Assembly (NCBI GenBank): GCA_017469445.1
Contig: JAFUGK010000001.1
Coordinates: 108,872-172,871, forward strand
Origin: Clostridia bacterium
Lineage (GTDB): Bacteria > Bacillota > Clostridia > TANB77 > CAG-508
DNA length: 64,000 bases
Direction: 5' to 3'
The position numbers and the translations under genes were made by a program. The stretch's first letter is position 1. Every line of letters begins with the position of its first letter. Below are positions 19,996 to 29,585 of this stretch, piece by piece. Under the pieces are notes generated by a model. It saw only the letters and a program-made list of their open reading frames with translations, was not told where the DNA came from and did not search any database.

Positions 19996-20985
19996 TTAAA
20001 GTTCATATATATAACACTCTAAATTTCTTCTTCCAAATTGTTTACATGCTTCTACTGTAGTCATATAAACATCTAATTTATTGTTCTTTATTGCTCCTCC
20101 TCTATCTTGCACAACAAACCATCCTTCATTTGGGCAATTTGCAAAATATGGAACATAAATTATAGTTCCCATTGGATAGCACTTTCCTGCAGCAACTGTA
20201 TACCATTCTTGTACATACGCTCCTGATGCTGTTTTTCCATAACCTGGATCTGTTGGCTTTTTACCACATTCTGCTTCTGTATATGCTGATGTATTTAATG
20301 TTACTACTTTAGGTGTTATTCCTTCTACTTTTGCTTTCAATGTTGCTGCTGTACTTGAAGTTGGTTGAGGAGTTCTTACTACTTCACTTCTTGAAGTTTG
20401 CTTATTATTTATTTGTACTATTTTTTCTACTGGTTCTTTTATTATAACACTTGATAATTCTTCTCTTGCGATTTCTTCTCCGTCTTTATATGTAATTTTA
20501 TATGTTATCTCTCTTAATCCATTTTGTCCTTCCTGAATTATCCTTGTTAATCCATCTGAAACTCCACTCACTTCTTTGGTTATTGTTTCAAAAGGAATCT
20601 CTTCTTGAATTTTAACTATTTCTTCAGTAATTATACCATAATTGCTTATAATATCTTCTAAATTTGTAAATGCAACTGGTTGTTCTTCTTGATTTATTTC
20701 TGAAGATTTAGTTATTCTAATTGTTTTTTCTACATCTATATTATCGTTTAATGAAGGTTTTACTACCTCATTATCAGCTATTATTATATGATTATCTTGT
20801 AAAATATCTTTAACCTTTAATTTAGTTGTTAAAACATTTAATTCATAATTATTTGCGAACTGAATTTTAACATTATAAATATTAAGATTAGTTGCTGCAA
20901 CTACTATTCCTGAGCAAAAAATGAATACTATACTTATTGCTATTATTTTAAGTGCTGAAACTGATGCCTTTTCTTCTTTTCTCAT
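19996..20985 (-). CDS. G5 and 3D domain cell-wall protein (YabE/Rpf-like)
   Basis: About 329 residues: N-terminal membrane anchor/signal (ALKIIAISIVFIFCSGIVVAA), DUF348-like repeats (NNYELNVLTTKLKVKDILQ), a G5 domain (PFETITKEVSGVSDG...TYKDGEEIAREELS), a linker, and a C-terminal 3D domain with the three conserved Asp (TDPGYGKTASG, VVQDRGGAIKNNKLDVYM). 3D domains are double-psi beta-barrel transglycosylase-like folds acting on peptidoglycan, as in resuscitation-promoting and YabE/YocH proteins. I place the start at ATG 20985 with AAGGAT upstream rather than the upstream GTG. No in-frame CGG. Confidence 0.88.
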   Translation of the reverse strand: MRKEEKASVSALKIIAISIVFIFCSGIVVAATNLNIYNVKIQFANNYELNVLTTKLKVKDILQDNHIIIADNEVVKPSLNDNIDVEKTIRITKSSEINQEEQPVAFTNLEDIISNYGIITEEIVKIQEEIPFETITKEVSGVSDGLTRIIQEGQNGLREITYKITYKDGEEIAREELSSVIIKEPVEKIVQINNKQTSRSEVVRTPQPTSSTAATLKAKVEGITPKVVTLNTSAYTEAECGKKPTDPGYGKTASGAYVQEWYTVAAGKCYPMGTIIYVPYFANCPNEGWFVVQDRGGAIKNNKLDVYMTTVEACKQFGRRNLECYIYEL

Positions 20986-21188
20986 ATGTTTACCTATCCT
21001 TCCCACTTAAGTTAATTCACATTATATATGTTTTTCTTAAGCTTGTCAAATTTTTGTAACATTTCAATATCTTCTTACGGGCAAACGACTTTTAAGTCTT
21101 TTTTATTTTCTTCTACTTCTAATATATTCCACAAGTTCTAGGCTTATCCATAAAAATAAAAAAATTTTTAATTTTTTAACAAAAGAAA

Positions 21189-21287
21189 TAATATATAAAA
21201 TTTATGAAATGACGAATGTGCCGTGGAGTGTTTGTGCAAATTCTTAAGATATGGCAAGGGAGGAAGCAGGAGTGAGAGGCTCGCTTG
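21189..21287 (+). repeat. ~100-bp dispersed inverted repeat, copy 2
   Basis: Inverted copy of window positions 2-104. It lies about 175 bases upstream of clpE in a gene-free stretch (21007-21461). Conservation over its whole length, not only at the ends, suggests selection or recent duplication. Confidence 0.7.
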
Positions 21288-21461
21288 ATGTATCTTTAGA
21301 ATTTGCAAAACACGTAGCAAGCCGAGGAAATTGAATAAATTTTGATATATTATTTCTTAATCTTGTTTATAATTAATCGTGCATAATTTATAGTATAAGC
21401 CTTGACTATATTTGATTTTTACGGTATGATTATTAGGTTAGAAGAATAAGGAGAATGATAT

Positions 21462-23738
21462 ATGTTATGTTCTAATTGTAATAAAAATGCTGCCGTTATT
21501 TTCATTAACAAAATGGTTGACGGAAAGCAAGAAATAGAAGGATTATGCTTTCAATGTGCACAAGAAAAAGGAATTAATCCACTAGAAGTTTTAGCAAAAC
21601 AATCTAATTTATCTGAAAAAGATTTAGAAAATATGTCTAAACAATTTGAAAATGTTTTTAAAAATCTTTCTAATAACTTAGAAAATGTGAATTTTGAAGA
21701 TATGACTAGTGATGAAGATAATTCTTTAGGTTCAATTTTTGCAAATATGTTTTCTAATAATGAAAATGCTGAAACAGAAACATCTAATGGTAAAAAAAGA
21801 GTTAAAGTAGAAAGAAAAAGTAAAGAAAAGAAAAAGAAATTTTTAGATACTTACGGAACTAATCTTACTATACAAGCACAAAATCATAAACTAGATAAAG
21901 TTATAGGACGTGATAGTGAAATTCAAAGAATTGTTCAAATTTTAAATAGACGTTCTAAAAATAATCCTTGTTTAATTGGTGAGCCTGGTGTTGGTAAAAC
22001 AGCTATTGCGCAAGGATTAGCAATAAAAATAGCTGAGCAAAAAGTTCCAGCTAAGTTACTTAATAAAGAAGTATATTTATTAGATATGACAGCAATTATT
22101 GCGGGTACACAATTTAGAGGGCAATTTGAAGCTAGAATGAAAGCATTAATAGATGAATGCAAAGCTTGCGGAAATATAATTCTTGTAATTGATGAAATAC
22201 ATAACATAATTGGTGCAGGTGATGCTGAACATGCTATGAATGCAGCAAATATATTGAAACCTTCTTTATCAAATGGCGAAATTCAGCTTATTGGAACAAC
22301 CACACTAAAAGAATATAGAAAATATATAGAAAAAGACTCTGCCCTAGAAAGAAGATTTCAACCAGTTATAATAGATGAACCTAATATTGAAGATACTATA
22401 GAAATAATAAAAGGAATTAAAGGATATTACGAAGATTATCATAAGGTTAGTATATCTAATTCTGTAATTGAAGAAACTGTTAAAATGTCTGAAAAATATA
22501 TTCATGATAGATTTTTACCTGATAAAGCAATTGATCTTTTAGATGAAGCCTGCTCAAGAATAAATTTAAATAATACAACACTTGCAGAGCTTGAAATATT
22601 AAAAAGCGATCTAAAAAAGATAGAAGCTGAAAAAGAAGATGCTGTTTCTTCTGATTCTATTGAAGATTATAAAAAAGCTGCAGATTTAAAAACAAAAGAA
22701 TGTAATTTAGTAGCAAAAATTAAAGAATTAGAATCTAAACTAACACTTCAAGAGCTAACTGTTGCTGACATTGCTGAAGTTATAGAAAGTTCTACTAAGA
22801 TTCCTGTAAAGAAAATTACAGAGGCAGAAACACAAAAATTATTAAATTTAGAAGCAAATCTTCATAAAAGAATAATAGGTCAAGATACTGCTGTATCTAG
22901 TGTTGCAAGAACAATTAGAAGAAATAGAGCAGGACTTCAAAGCACAAAAAGGCCACCTTCTTTTATGTTTGTTGGTCCAACAGGTGTTGGAAAAACAGAA
23001 CTTGCAAAAGCTTTAGCTTGTGAAATGTTTGGAAATGAAGATGCAATAATTCGTTTTGATATGTCTGAATATATGGAAAGCCATTCAACCTCAAAGTTAA
23101 TTGGCTCTCCCCCAGGATATGTAGGGTATGATGATGCTGGTCAATTAACTGAAAAAGTAAAAAGGAAACCATATTCTATTATACTTCTAGATGAAATAGA
23201 AAAAGCTCATCCAGATGTATTTAACATTTTATTACAAGTATTAGATGATGGTAAACTTACAGACTCACAAGGAAATACTGTTAATTTTGCGAATACTATT
23301 ATTATTATGACATCTAATGCTGGTTCTAACCTAAATAATAATTCTATTGGATTTGCTAAAGAAACTGTTGATAAAGGAAAAATTACGGATTCCTTAAAGC
23401 AAACCTTTAGACCAGAATTCTTAAATAGAGTAGATGAGATTTTAGTTTTTGATTCATTAACAGAAAACGAGCTTATACAAATTATTGATTTACTTTTAGA
23501 GGATACTAGAAAAGCCTTATTAGAAAAGCATATAAAATTAGAAGTTTCTGAAGAAGCAAAAAAATATATATTAAAAAATGGAACTGATTTAAAATATGGA
23601 GCAAGACCTTTAAGACGTGCAATCCAAAAATATGTAGAAGATGAACTTTCAGATATGTTACTTAGAGGCGAATTACAAAATGTCCAAACAATTTTTATAG
23701 ATTTAGATAGTGAAAAATTAAAATTTATGGTAAAATAA
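21462..23738 (+). CDS. clpE: ATP-dependent Clp protease ATP-binding subunit ClpE
   Basis: 758-residue double-AAA+ unfoldase that feeds ClpP. N-terminal C4 zinc finger (CSNCNKNA...CFQCAQEKG, residues 3-38) like that of McsA/ClpE, no Clp-N repeats, then AAA-1 with GEPGVGKTAIAQG near residue 172, a short UVR/linker coiled coil, AAA-2 with GPTGVGKTELAKAL near residue 507 and MSEYMESHSTSKLIGSPPGYVGY, and a C-terminal D2-small domain. The zinc finger and absence of the N-domain distinguish ClpE from ClpC. ATG preceded by AAGGAGAATGATAT. GC-containing triplets GAC-GGA and TGC-GGA occur but no in-frame CGG, and the frame is intact. Confidence 0.93.
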   Translation: MLCSNCNKNAAVIFINKMVDGKQEIEGLCFQCAQEKGINPLEVLAKQSNLSEKDLENMSKQFENVFKNLSNNLENVNFEDMTSDEDNSLGSIFANMFSNNENAETETSNGKKRVKVERKSKEKKKKFLDTYGTNLTIQAQNHKLDKVIGRDSEIQRIVQILNRRSKNNPCLIGEPGVGKTAIAQGLAIKIAEQKVPAKLLNKEVYLLDMTAIIAGTQFRGQFEARMKALIDECKACGNIILVIDEIHNIIGAGDAEHAMNAANILKPSLSNGEIQLIGTTTLKEYRKYIEKDSALERRFQPVIIDEPNIEDTIEIIKGIKGYYEDYHKVSISNSVIEETVKMSEKYIHDRFLPDKAIDLLDEACSRINLNNTTLAELEILKSDLKKIEAEKEDAVSSDSIEDYKKAADLKTKECNLVAKIKELESKLTLQELTVADIAEVIESSTKIPVKKITEAETQKLLNLEANLHKRIIGQDTAVSSVARTIRRNRAGLQSTKRPPSFMFVGPTGVGKTELAKALACEMFGNEDAIIRFDMSEYMESHSTSKLIGSPPGYVGYDDAGQLTEKVKRKPYSIILLDEIEKAHPDVFNILLQVLDDGKLTDSQGNTVNFANTIIIMTSNAGSNLNNNSIGFAKETVDKGKITDSLKQTFRPEFLNRVDEILVFDSLTENELIQIIDLLLEDTRKALLEKHIKLEVSEEAKKYILKNGTDLKYGARPLRRAIQKYVEDELSDMLLRGELQNVQTIFIDLDSEKLKFMVK

Positions 23739-23762
23739 TTAATAATAAATGGAGGAATTAAA

Positions 23763-24302
23763 ATGTTTAAACATGTACCAAACATATTAACAGGCATTAG
23801 ATTTTTACTCATACCAGTCATTTTCTATTTTGCATTAAACGAAAATTATATTTTAGCTGTAGTTTTCTTAACAATTTCAGGAATTACAGATGTTCTAGAT
23901 GGATATATTGCAAGAAAATTTAATTTTGTAACAGATTTTGGAACATTATTTGATCCTCTTGCAGACAAATTTACACAAATATCAACTTTAATAGTATTAG
24001 TGGTTCAAAACATTATTCCTTTATGGATCTTAATAATAGTTATAATAAAAGAATTGTTAATGATTTCTGGTGCAGCTTTCCTTTATGATAAGAAAACAGT
24101 TATTGGAAGCAGATGGTATGGCAAAGCAGCTACAGTAGTATTCTATATAGCTATACTTGTTTCAATGTTAAACAGACAATTTAATTTAAATTATACATTT
24201 GATATGTATTTATATTACATTGCTTTAGCCCTAACACTATTTGCTCTTATAATGTATTTTAAAACATTTTCAAAAGTAAAAAAAGAAGCAAAAGATGCTT
24301 AA
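23763..24302 (+). CDS. pgsA: CDP-diacylglycerol--glycerol-3-phosphate phosphatidyltransferase
   Basis: 179 residues, multi-pass membrane enzyme for phosphatidylglycerol phosphate synthesis. The CDP-alcohol phosphotransferase motif is complete: DVLDGYIARKFN...GTLFDPLADK. Start MFKHVPNILTGIR is typical for PgsA. 24 bases after clpE with GGAGG, so likely co-transcribed, ending in the shared terminator at 24291-24317. No in-frame CGG. Confidence 0.95.
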   Translation: MFKHVPNILTGIRFLLIPVIFYFALNENYILAVVFLTISGITDVLDGYIARKFNFVTDFGTLFDPLADKFTQISTLIVLVVQNIIPLWILIIVIIKELLMISGAAFLYDKKTVIGSRWYGKAATVVFYIAILVSMLNRQFNLNYTFDMYLYYIALALTLFALIMYFKTFSKVKKEAKDA

Positions 24303-24317
24303 AAAAGCATCTTTTTT
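24291..24317 (+). terminator. Bidirectional terminator pgsA / bofC-like
   Basis: AAAGATGCTT (24291-24300) pairs with AAGCATCTTT (24305-24314), followed by T's; the pgsA stop codon is inside the stem. It separates the converging plus-strand and minus-strand operons. Confidence 0.8.
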
Positions 24318-24318
24318 C

Positions 24319-24906
24319 TTATTCAAAATCTTCTAATGCACTATTTAGTTCTTCCTTACCTATCGCCACTATTCCGCTTTCAAGATTTTTTCTATCTTGT
24401 TCTGTTAAATAGCTTACTGATATATCCGTTGTTTGCTTTAGTTCTTCTTCTCCGCTATTTTTTTCTGTATATACTGCAATAAATCCATCTTTTTGTCTTA
24501 AAATAAAGTGTTCATCACAAATTCCTGATACTTCTTTTAATATAACAATTTCGTCAGGAGAAAAACCCTTTAATTCCCAATCATGGAATTCTTTTTTTAT
24601 TTCTTCTTCATCCATATTAACAAACTCTTCAGGAATTTCAGCATATTCTTTTGTAGTATGTCCACATTTTGAATAATGCTTTTTTATTACAAGTGTAGCA
24701 TTAGGCGATACCTTTTCTTGGCTAGTACTTGTTGTAATCGTTGGTGCAAATGTGTTTACTCCATTTTCAACAGTTACTCTTGCCATTTCATCTAAATCTA
24801 TTTTATTATTACTACTATTCATAAAAATCATATATATGTAATACATAGAAATTATGCTAATAACTATTAATGCAATTAAAGTTGCAAATATCCAATACTT
24901 TCTCAT
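24319..24906 (-). CDS. BofC C-terminal domain protein
   Basis: About 195 residues: N-terminal membrane anchor (FATLIALIVISIISMYYIYMIF), an extracellular linker, then a domain with KHYSKCGHTTKEYAEIPEEFVNMDEEEI and GICDEHFILRQKDGFIAVYTE, which resembles the BofC C-terminal domain. In Bacillus BofC controls the forespore SpoIVB signal to sigma-K; this is the main sporulation-related gene seen outside spoVD. Start taken at the third ATG of MMSMRKYW because AAAGG immediately precedes the first. No in-frame CGG. Confidence 0.75.
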   Translation of the reverse strand: MRKYWIFATLIALIVISIISMYYIYMIFMNSSNNKIDLDEMARVTVENGVNTFAPTITTSTSQEKVSPNATLVIKKHYSKCGHTTKEYAEIPEEFVNMDEEEIKKEFHDWELKGFSPDEIVILKEVSGICDEHFILRQKDGFIAVYTEKNSGEEELKQTTDISVSYLTEQDRKNLESGIVAIGKEELNSALEDFE

Positions 24907-24964
24907 ACTCATCATCCTTTTTATTTGATGATGATATTATTTGTATATATTTAGAATTTATACA

Positions 24965-27346
24965 CTATAAACTTAATTTTTCTACATTTGTATATTCTAT
25001 AAACTTCTTTACTTTTATTCTCCCCTTTCCATCTACAGTTATTGATATTTCTCCCATCTTGTCTGTTCTATATATTTTGGCTCCGCATATTTTCTATTCT
25101 TTCTAAAACCTCATGATTTGGATGTCCGAATTTATTATTCTCCCCCACTCCAATTAAAGCTATTTTTGGTTTTACTATATCTAAAAATTCTTGTGTACTT
25201 GATGTTTTAGAGCCATGATGCGCTACTTTTAAAATGGTAGAATGAAATATTTTTAAGTTATTTTTATACAAATTAAGAATTTGTTTTTCAGCTATTTCTT
25301 CTATATCTCCTGTAAATAGCATTGAAAAGTTTTTATAGTATAATTTGCAAACTATTGAATTATTATTTAATACATTTTCTGGAATTAAATTTTCATTATT
25401 GGGCCATAAAATTTCAAAATATAAATCGCTTTCTATTTTTAATCTTTGCATCGCTCCTACACATATTATTTTAATTTTTTTCTTTTTTACTATTTCTTTA
25501 AATTTTTTATAATTTTCACTATCTATTCCTTGTTTACTAATTACTACATGTTTTACTTTTAGTTTTTCCATCACAGTTAGAAGTCCGCCCGCACATGATC
25601 ACTATCAAAGTGACTTATAATAATATAGTCTACAGTACTTATTCCTCTATCTAGTAAATATGGAATTAATATATTCTCCCCAACATCATATGAATCATTC
25701 CCTCCTCCATCTATTAAAATAGTCTTTCTTGTTTTAGTAACAATTAATGTACAATCTCCTTGTCCTACATTAACAAAATAAATATTTAATTGTCTTGTAA
25801 ATATTTGAAAAACATATATTACTAGTATTAAAACAATTATCATTAATAATAATTTTTTATAATTTTTCATAATGCTTTTTTTAATCTTTTTCTCTATCAT
25901 ATACTCTCTTTTGTTTTGTTTTGCATGATTAATGAAAATTATTAAAAGCAAATAATACACAATAACCCAAATTAAACTTGGTGTGGTAATTAGTAAATTA
26001 GAAAATGGAATCTTTGAAATCAAATCTGCTATATTTATTAAAATTTGTATCAAGAATTTTATTGGAATTGCAAGAAAATTAGCAATTTTAATTTGAATAA
26101 AAGATATAAAGACTATAACAAATCCTAAAATTATGCATATAGCTACAATTGGAGAAGTTAATAAATTTGAAAGCCAAAACATTAAAGAAATTTTGTTAAA
26201 ATTGATTATCATTATTGGTATAATCATAATTTGAGCAGATACTGAAATTAATAAAATATCTTTCAATTTTTTTAATATATTGTCATTAGTTTCTAAGTTT
26301 ATGTCTAGTTTTTTCAAAAATAGTACTATCCCTAATACTCCTCCATATGATAACCATAATCCTACATTGTATATAGCAAAGGGATTTAGTAAAAATATTA
26401 TTAGTAATGATATAGCTAGATTATTAAATATATCAGACTTTCTATATATTATTCCAGATAAAATAATTAAAATTCCCATTGTTCCTGCTCTAAATATTGA
26501 TGGAGAAAATCCTACTAAAAAATTAAAAAATATTAAAACAAGAATTGTTATTATCTTTCTTTTTACTTTACTTATACATATACTTTTTAATAACAAAGTT
26601 ATTGCAAGCACAATATATGAAATATGTTGACCAGAAATTGCTAAAACATGTGCTAAACTACTATCTTTAAAGCTGTTGGAAACATCTTCGTCAATTAAGG
26701 ATTTATCCCCAATTAGCAAGCCTAATATTAACCCCGCTTCATTTCCTTTTCCAAAAAGTTTTTCTATATTATAAGTAATTTTATTCCTTATGTTATTTAT
26801 AAAAAGATTAAAAAAACTAATTTGTTTTTCCTTAATTATTTCTACTTTGTCAGAAATAATTATTCCATATATATTTTTGGATTTTAAATATATCGAATAG
26901 TCAAACCCTTTATAATTTCTAGCAATTTGTGGCTTTTGATATTCTCCTTCTATATGTATAAAATCGCCATAGCATATCTCATACTTTTTATTTAACCTTA
27001 ATATAAATTTCTTGCCATCTTTTTGTATAATATATGAATTATTATATTTACCTTCTTCTTTATTACTTATTACTAATGCATCACCACATCCTTGTGTGTT
27101 CATATATACATAGCTATATTCTTTATCTTTTGCATTAACATATAAATTGCCTACTATACACATTATAAAAATAATAATTAATGCTTTTCTAAAAATATTT
27201 AATATTTTTCTATATTTCCCTTTATATACTAAAATAAATAATATGAAAATAGCACAAAAAGGAGCTATACTTATTTTAAAGTATAGCCCCCATATTATAC
27301 CTATTATAAATCCTAAACATATTATTAAAATTGGTCTATTAATTAT
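24965..27346 (-). CDS. comEC: DNA uptake channel ComEC, three +1 shifts at CGG, non-AUG start
   Basis: Membrane channel with a DUF4131 N-terminal part, a ComEC competence domain of many helices (GLLIGDKSLIDEDVSNSFKD, AHVLAISGQHISYI) and a C-terminal metallo-beta-lactamase-like domain (VGQGDCTLIVTKTRKTILIDGGG, SHFDSDHV). Frame breaks: CGG at 25589-25591 and again at 25585-25587 (GTG-CGG-GCG-GAC must be read GTG-(C)-GGG-(C)-GGA-CTT, giving SDHVGGLLTVMEKL), and CGG at 25083-25085 (ATG-(C)-GGA-GCC giving IENMGAKIYRTDKMGEISI). Applying all three gives 2379 coding bases, about 792 codons, the family norm. The N-terminus: the open frame runs about 60 hydrophobic residues upstream of the first ATG (27163), to an AGGAG at 27353-27357 with only ATT/ATA codons in start position (27343-27349), so initiation is probably non-NTG. 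Confidence 0.88.
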
Positions 27347-27378
27347 AATTCACTCCTATAAATAAAATTGCCCCCAAT

Positions 27379-28818
27379 TTAAATAATTCTTCTTGCACAA
27401 ACAAATCTTTGTGAATAATAGTTACTAGATAATGAAGTTATTGTAACTCCTGTACCTGAATTTTCAGCATGTATAAATTTATCATTTCCTATATATATAC
27501 CAACATGCCCTATATTTGTTTTAGCTCTATTTTGGAATACTACTATATCACCTGGTTGTAATTCACTTTTATCAACGTTTCTTCCATTTGCTGCTTGACC
27601 TGATGTAGTTCTACTCAAACTGTAACCGAATTGTTTATATACATAAGATGTAAAACCTGAACAGTCAAATCCTGTAGCAGGACTGTTTCCACCTCTTACA
27701 TACTTATTTCCGATATAGTTTTTAGCATATTCTACTATTTGTGAACCTGTTGCACCAGTTCCATTTAATACAACTGGTGTATCTTTTGCTGCAGCTTGTG
27801 CTTTAGCTCTTGCTCTTGCTCTAGCTTCAGCAGCTTTTTTAGCTGCTGCTTCTTGTTCAGCCTTTATTCTAGCTTGCTCTGCCGCTTCTTGCTCTTTTTT
27901 AGTTTCAACAGCTTCTACTGTTGCATTAGTTGTAGCTTCTACTACATTATTTTGTACATTAACTCTTGAATAAGTTAAGCTTCTTGATGTTGTAATACTT
28001 CTAGATGTTGTTATAGATGTTTTTTCATCAGATACTAACCTTTTACTTATATAACCAGTTATATCTTTATATTGTATATTATACCATCCGTTTTTTTCAC
28101 CTAAAATTTTTACTTCATCATTTAATTTTAATGTTATTATGTGTTCAGCTTCAGTTGTTGCACCTTCTCTAACATTTGCTAATTCCACATTGACATATCC
28201 AAGTTTTGTAGAAGTTTCTTCTGAATTGTTTTCTTCTTCATTATTATTTTCTGTATTTGTTTCTTTATTTGTAACTGATTCTTCAACTGCTGATTTTAAT
28301 ATCCAGCCTATCTTATTATTTGCTTCTACATAAACCCAATTGTTTACTACTTGTATTACAGTAACTTCATTTCCAGAGCTAATTGTTTCTAATACTGGAC
28401 ATGAAATTAAAGGTAAAACGTGTAATTTAGCATCTTTATTTAACTTATATACTTCATTTATTCTTATTTCCTTAACACTTACTTCACTAGCTGCCTCATT
28501 ATTATCTACTGTAACTATATAATCTGTTTTTTCATCATTTGAAGGGATGTCTGCATCATCTACATTTAAATATGTTTCATATATATAGCCTTCATAATCT
28601 TCATATGTAACTTTGTACCATTGTCCTTCTTTTCCAAGTACTTGTACTTCATCTTTTTTGTATACGTTTGTTAGAATTTCTCCATCCATTGAAGGTGATT
28701 TTCTAATTCTAACTGTTTTGCCATTTACAATACCTGTTGCACAATACGAAATTCCTGCAAATACTATGCTAACTAAAATAGCTATCATAAGTATTGATAG
28801 GATTCTTTTTGTTTTCAT
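27379..28818 (-). CDS. SH3-domain NlpC/P60 cell-wall hydrolase
   Basis: 479 residues: signal peptide (LSILMIAILVSIVFAGISYCATG), three bacterial SH3-like repeats (VRIRKSPSMDGEIL, HVLPLISCPVLETI, ANVREGATTEAEHI), a Ser/Thr- and then Ala/Glu/Lys-rich coiled linker, and an NlpC/P60 domain with catalytic Cys (GFDCSGFTSYVYKQFG) and His (NIGHVGIYIGNDKFIHAENSG). It should cleave gamma-D-Glu-DAP links in peptidoglycan; SH3 repeats bind the wall. Monocistronic by spacing. No in-frame CGG although out-of-frame CCG/CGG triplets occur. Confidence 0.93.
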   Translation of the reverse strand: MKTKRILSILMIAILVSIVFAGISYCATGIVNGKTVRIRKSPSMDGEILTNVYKKDEVQVLGKEGQWYKVTYEDYEGYIYETYLNVDDADIPSNDEKTDYIVTVDNNEAASEVSVKEIRINEVYKLNKDAKLHVLPLISCPVLETISSGNEVTVIQVVNNWVYVEANNKIGWILKSAVEESVTNKETNTENNNEEENNSEETSTKLGYVNVELANVREGATTEAEHIITLKLNDEVKILGEKNGWYNIQYKDITGYISKRLVSDEKTSITTSRSITTSRSLTYSRVNVQNNVVEATTNATVEAVETKKEQEAAEQARIKAEQEAAAKKAAEARARARAKAQAAAKDTPVVLNGTGATGSQIVEYAKNYIGNKYVRGGNSPATGFDCSGFTSYVYKQFGYSLSRTTSGQAANGRNVDKSELQPGDIVVFQNRAKTNIGHVGIYIGNDKFIHAENSGTGVTITSLSSNYYSQRFVCARRII

Positions 28819-28928
28819 TTTTATTTCTCTCCCTCATTTTAAAAATTAAAATTCAGTTACTTTTATATTATATCTCATTTTTCAAAATTTGTCAATTTTA
28901 GGACATTCTTCCATTGAGTTTTGGCAGA

Positions 28929-28957
28929 ATTTAAGCAGGCATCGCCTGCTTAAATAA
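28929..28957 (-). terminator. Terminator of the 28964-29458 cassette
   Basis: AAGCAGGC/GCCTGCTT stem (about 28932-28953) just beyond the stop codon at 28964, higher in GC than other stems nearby. Confidence 0.65.
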
Positions 28958-28963
28958 GGAATC

Positions 28964-29458
28964 TCACTCTTTATTTTTTATTCGTATATACCCTCCTTCC
29001 CAATCCACCGTAATGAACTGGTCATACACTATATTAGGAGCTACGTAAAACCCCAAATTTCTGTTGTCATGCCGTGCCTTAGCTCTGTAATTGTATTTGC
29101 TTTCTACTTTTTTTGCAATTTTCATTGCCTCGCTTTTTGTAAATACAAATCCAATTGCACCAGAAGGCACTCTGGCATTAATGCTCGTTCCTTTCCATTC
29201 ATTTTTTAGTACATAATCCATATTACTTTCAAGCCTCTGAGAAGCATTGATTTTCATTTGATTCATTGTACCATAAACGAACAGAGGAATTACAATAGCG
29301 ACAACAAAAAACACACTACCCCTAATATTTTTAAAAAGTCTTAGCATTATTATGCCGTAAAAAATATCTCTTGTCCATCTTCCAATAGCAAAGAACGGCA
29401 TAAAAATCGCCCAAAGTGCTGTACTAAAGAGTTTGCCTATAAACCGTAAAATTCCCAT
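28964..29458 (-). CDS. Foreign-looking membrane-anchored hypothetical protein (cassette A)
   Basis: 164 residues with one or two hydrophobic segments (LFSTALWAIFMPFFAIG; GSVFFVVAIVIPLFVYG) and a soluble C-terminal domain (MDYVLKNEWKGTSINAR ... NLGFYVAPNIVYDQFITVDWEGGYIRIK). No family recognised. Codon and base use differ sharply from the neighbours: more GC, more C- and G-ending codons, and two in-frame CGG codons used as Arg, at codon 5 (LLR: TTA-CGG-TTT) and in KARHDN (GCA-CGG-CAT). Under the CGG shift rule of the native genes translation would stop within a few codons. It has its own promoter and terminator. Most likely a recently acquired, self-contained gene cassette. Confidence 0.6.
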   Translation of the reverse strand: MGILRFIGKLFSTALWAIFMPFFAIGRWTRDIFYGIIMLRLFKNIRGSVFFVVAIVIPLFVYGTMNQMKINASQRLESNMDYVLKNEWKGTSINARVPSGAIGFVFTKSEAMKIAKKVESKYNYRAKARHDNRNLGFYVAPNIVYDQFITVDWEGGYIRIKNKE

Positions 29459-29497
29459 GTTGTTTTCCTCCTTAAGTAATTTGTTTTCCTTAATATA

Positions 29498-29526
29498 ATT
29501 GTACCAAAATTCTACGCAAAAGTCAA
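29498..29526 (-). promoter_or_regulatory. Consensus promoter of cassette A
   Basis: Minus strand TTGACT (29521-29526), 17-bp spacer, TACAAT (29498-29503), about 40 bases before the ATG, with AAGGAGG following. Confidence 0.75.
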
Positions 29527-29544
29527 TTTATGTAAATCTAGCCC

Positions 29545-29582
29545 AAAAAAGCAGAGATACCAAATAGATATCTCTGCAAAAG
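29545..29582 (-). terminator. Terminator of cassette B
   Basis: GCAGAGATA (near 29551) pairs with TATCTCTGC (near 29570) beyond the stop of the 29586-29924 gene and before the cassette A promoter. Confidence 0.6.
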
Positions 29583-29585
29583 GTC

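Noticed and set aside
21204..21330. Short peptide frames in the 100-bp repeat (MTNVPWS..., MAREEAGVRG...)
   Set aside because: They are not conserved between the two copies because of the indel, lack ribosome binding sites, and look like chance frames in a noncoding repeat.
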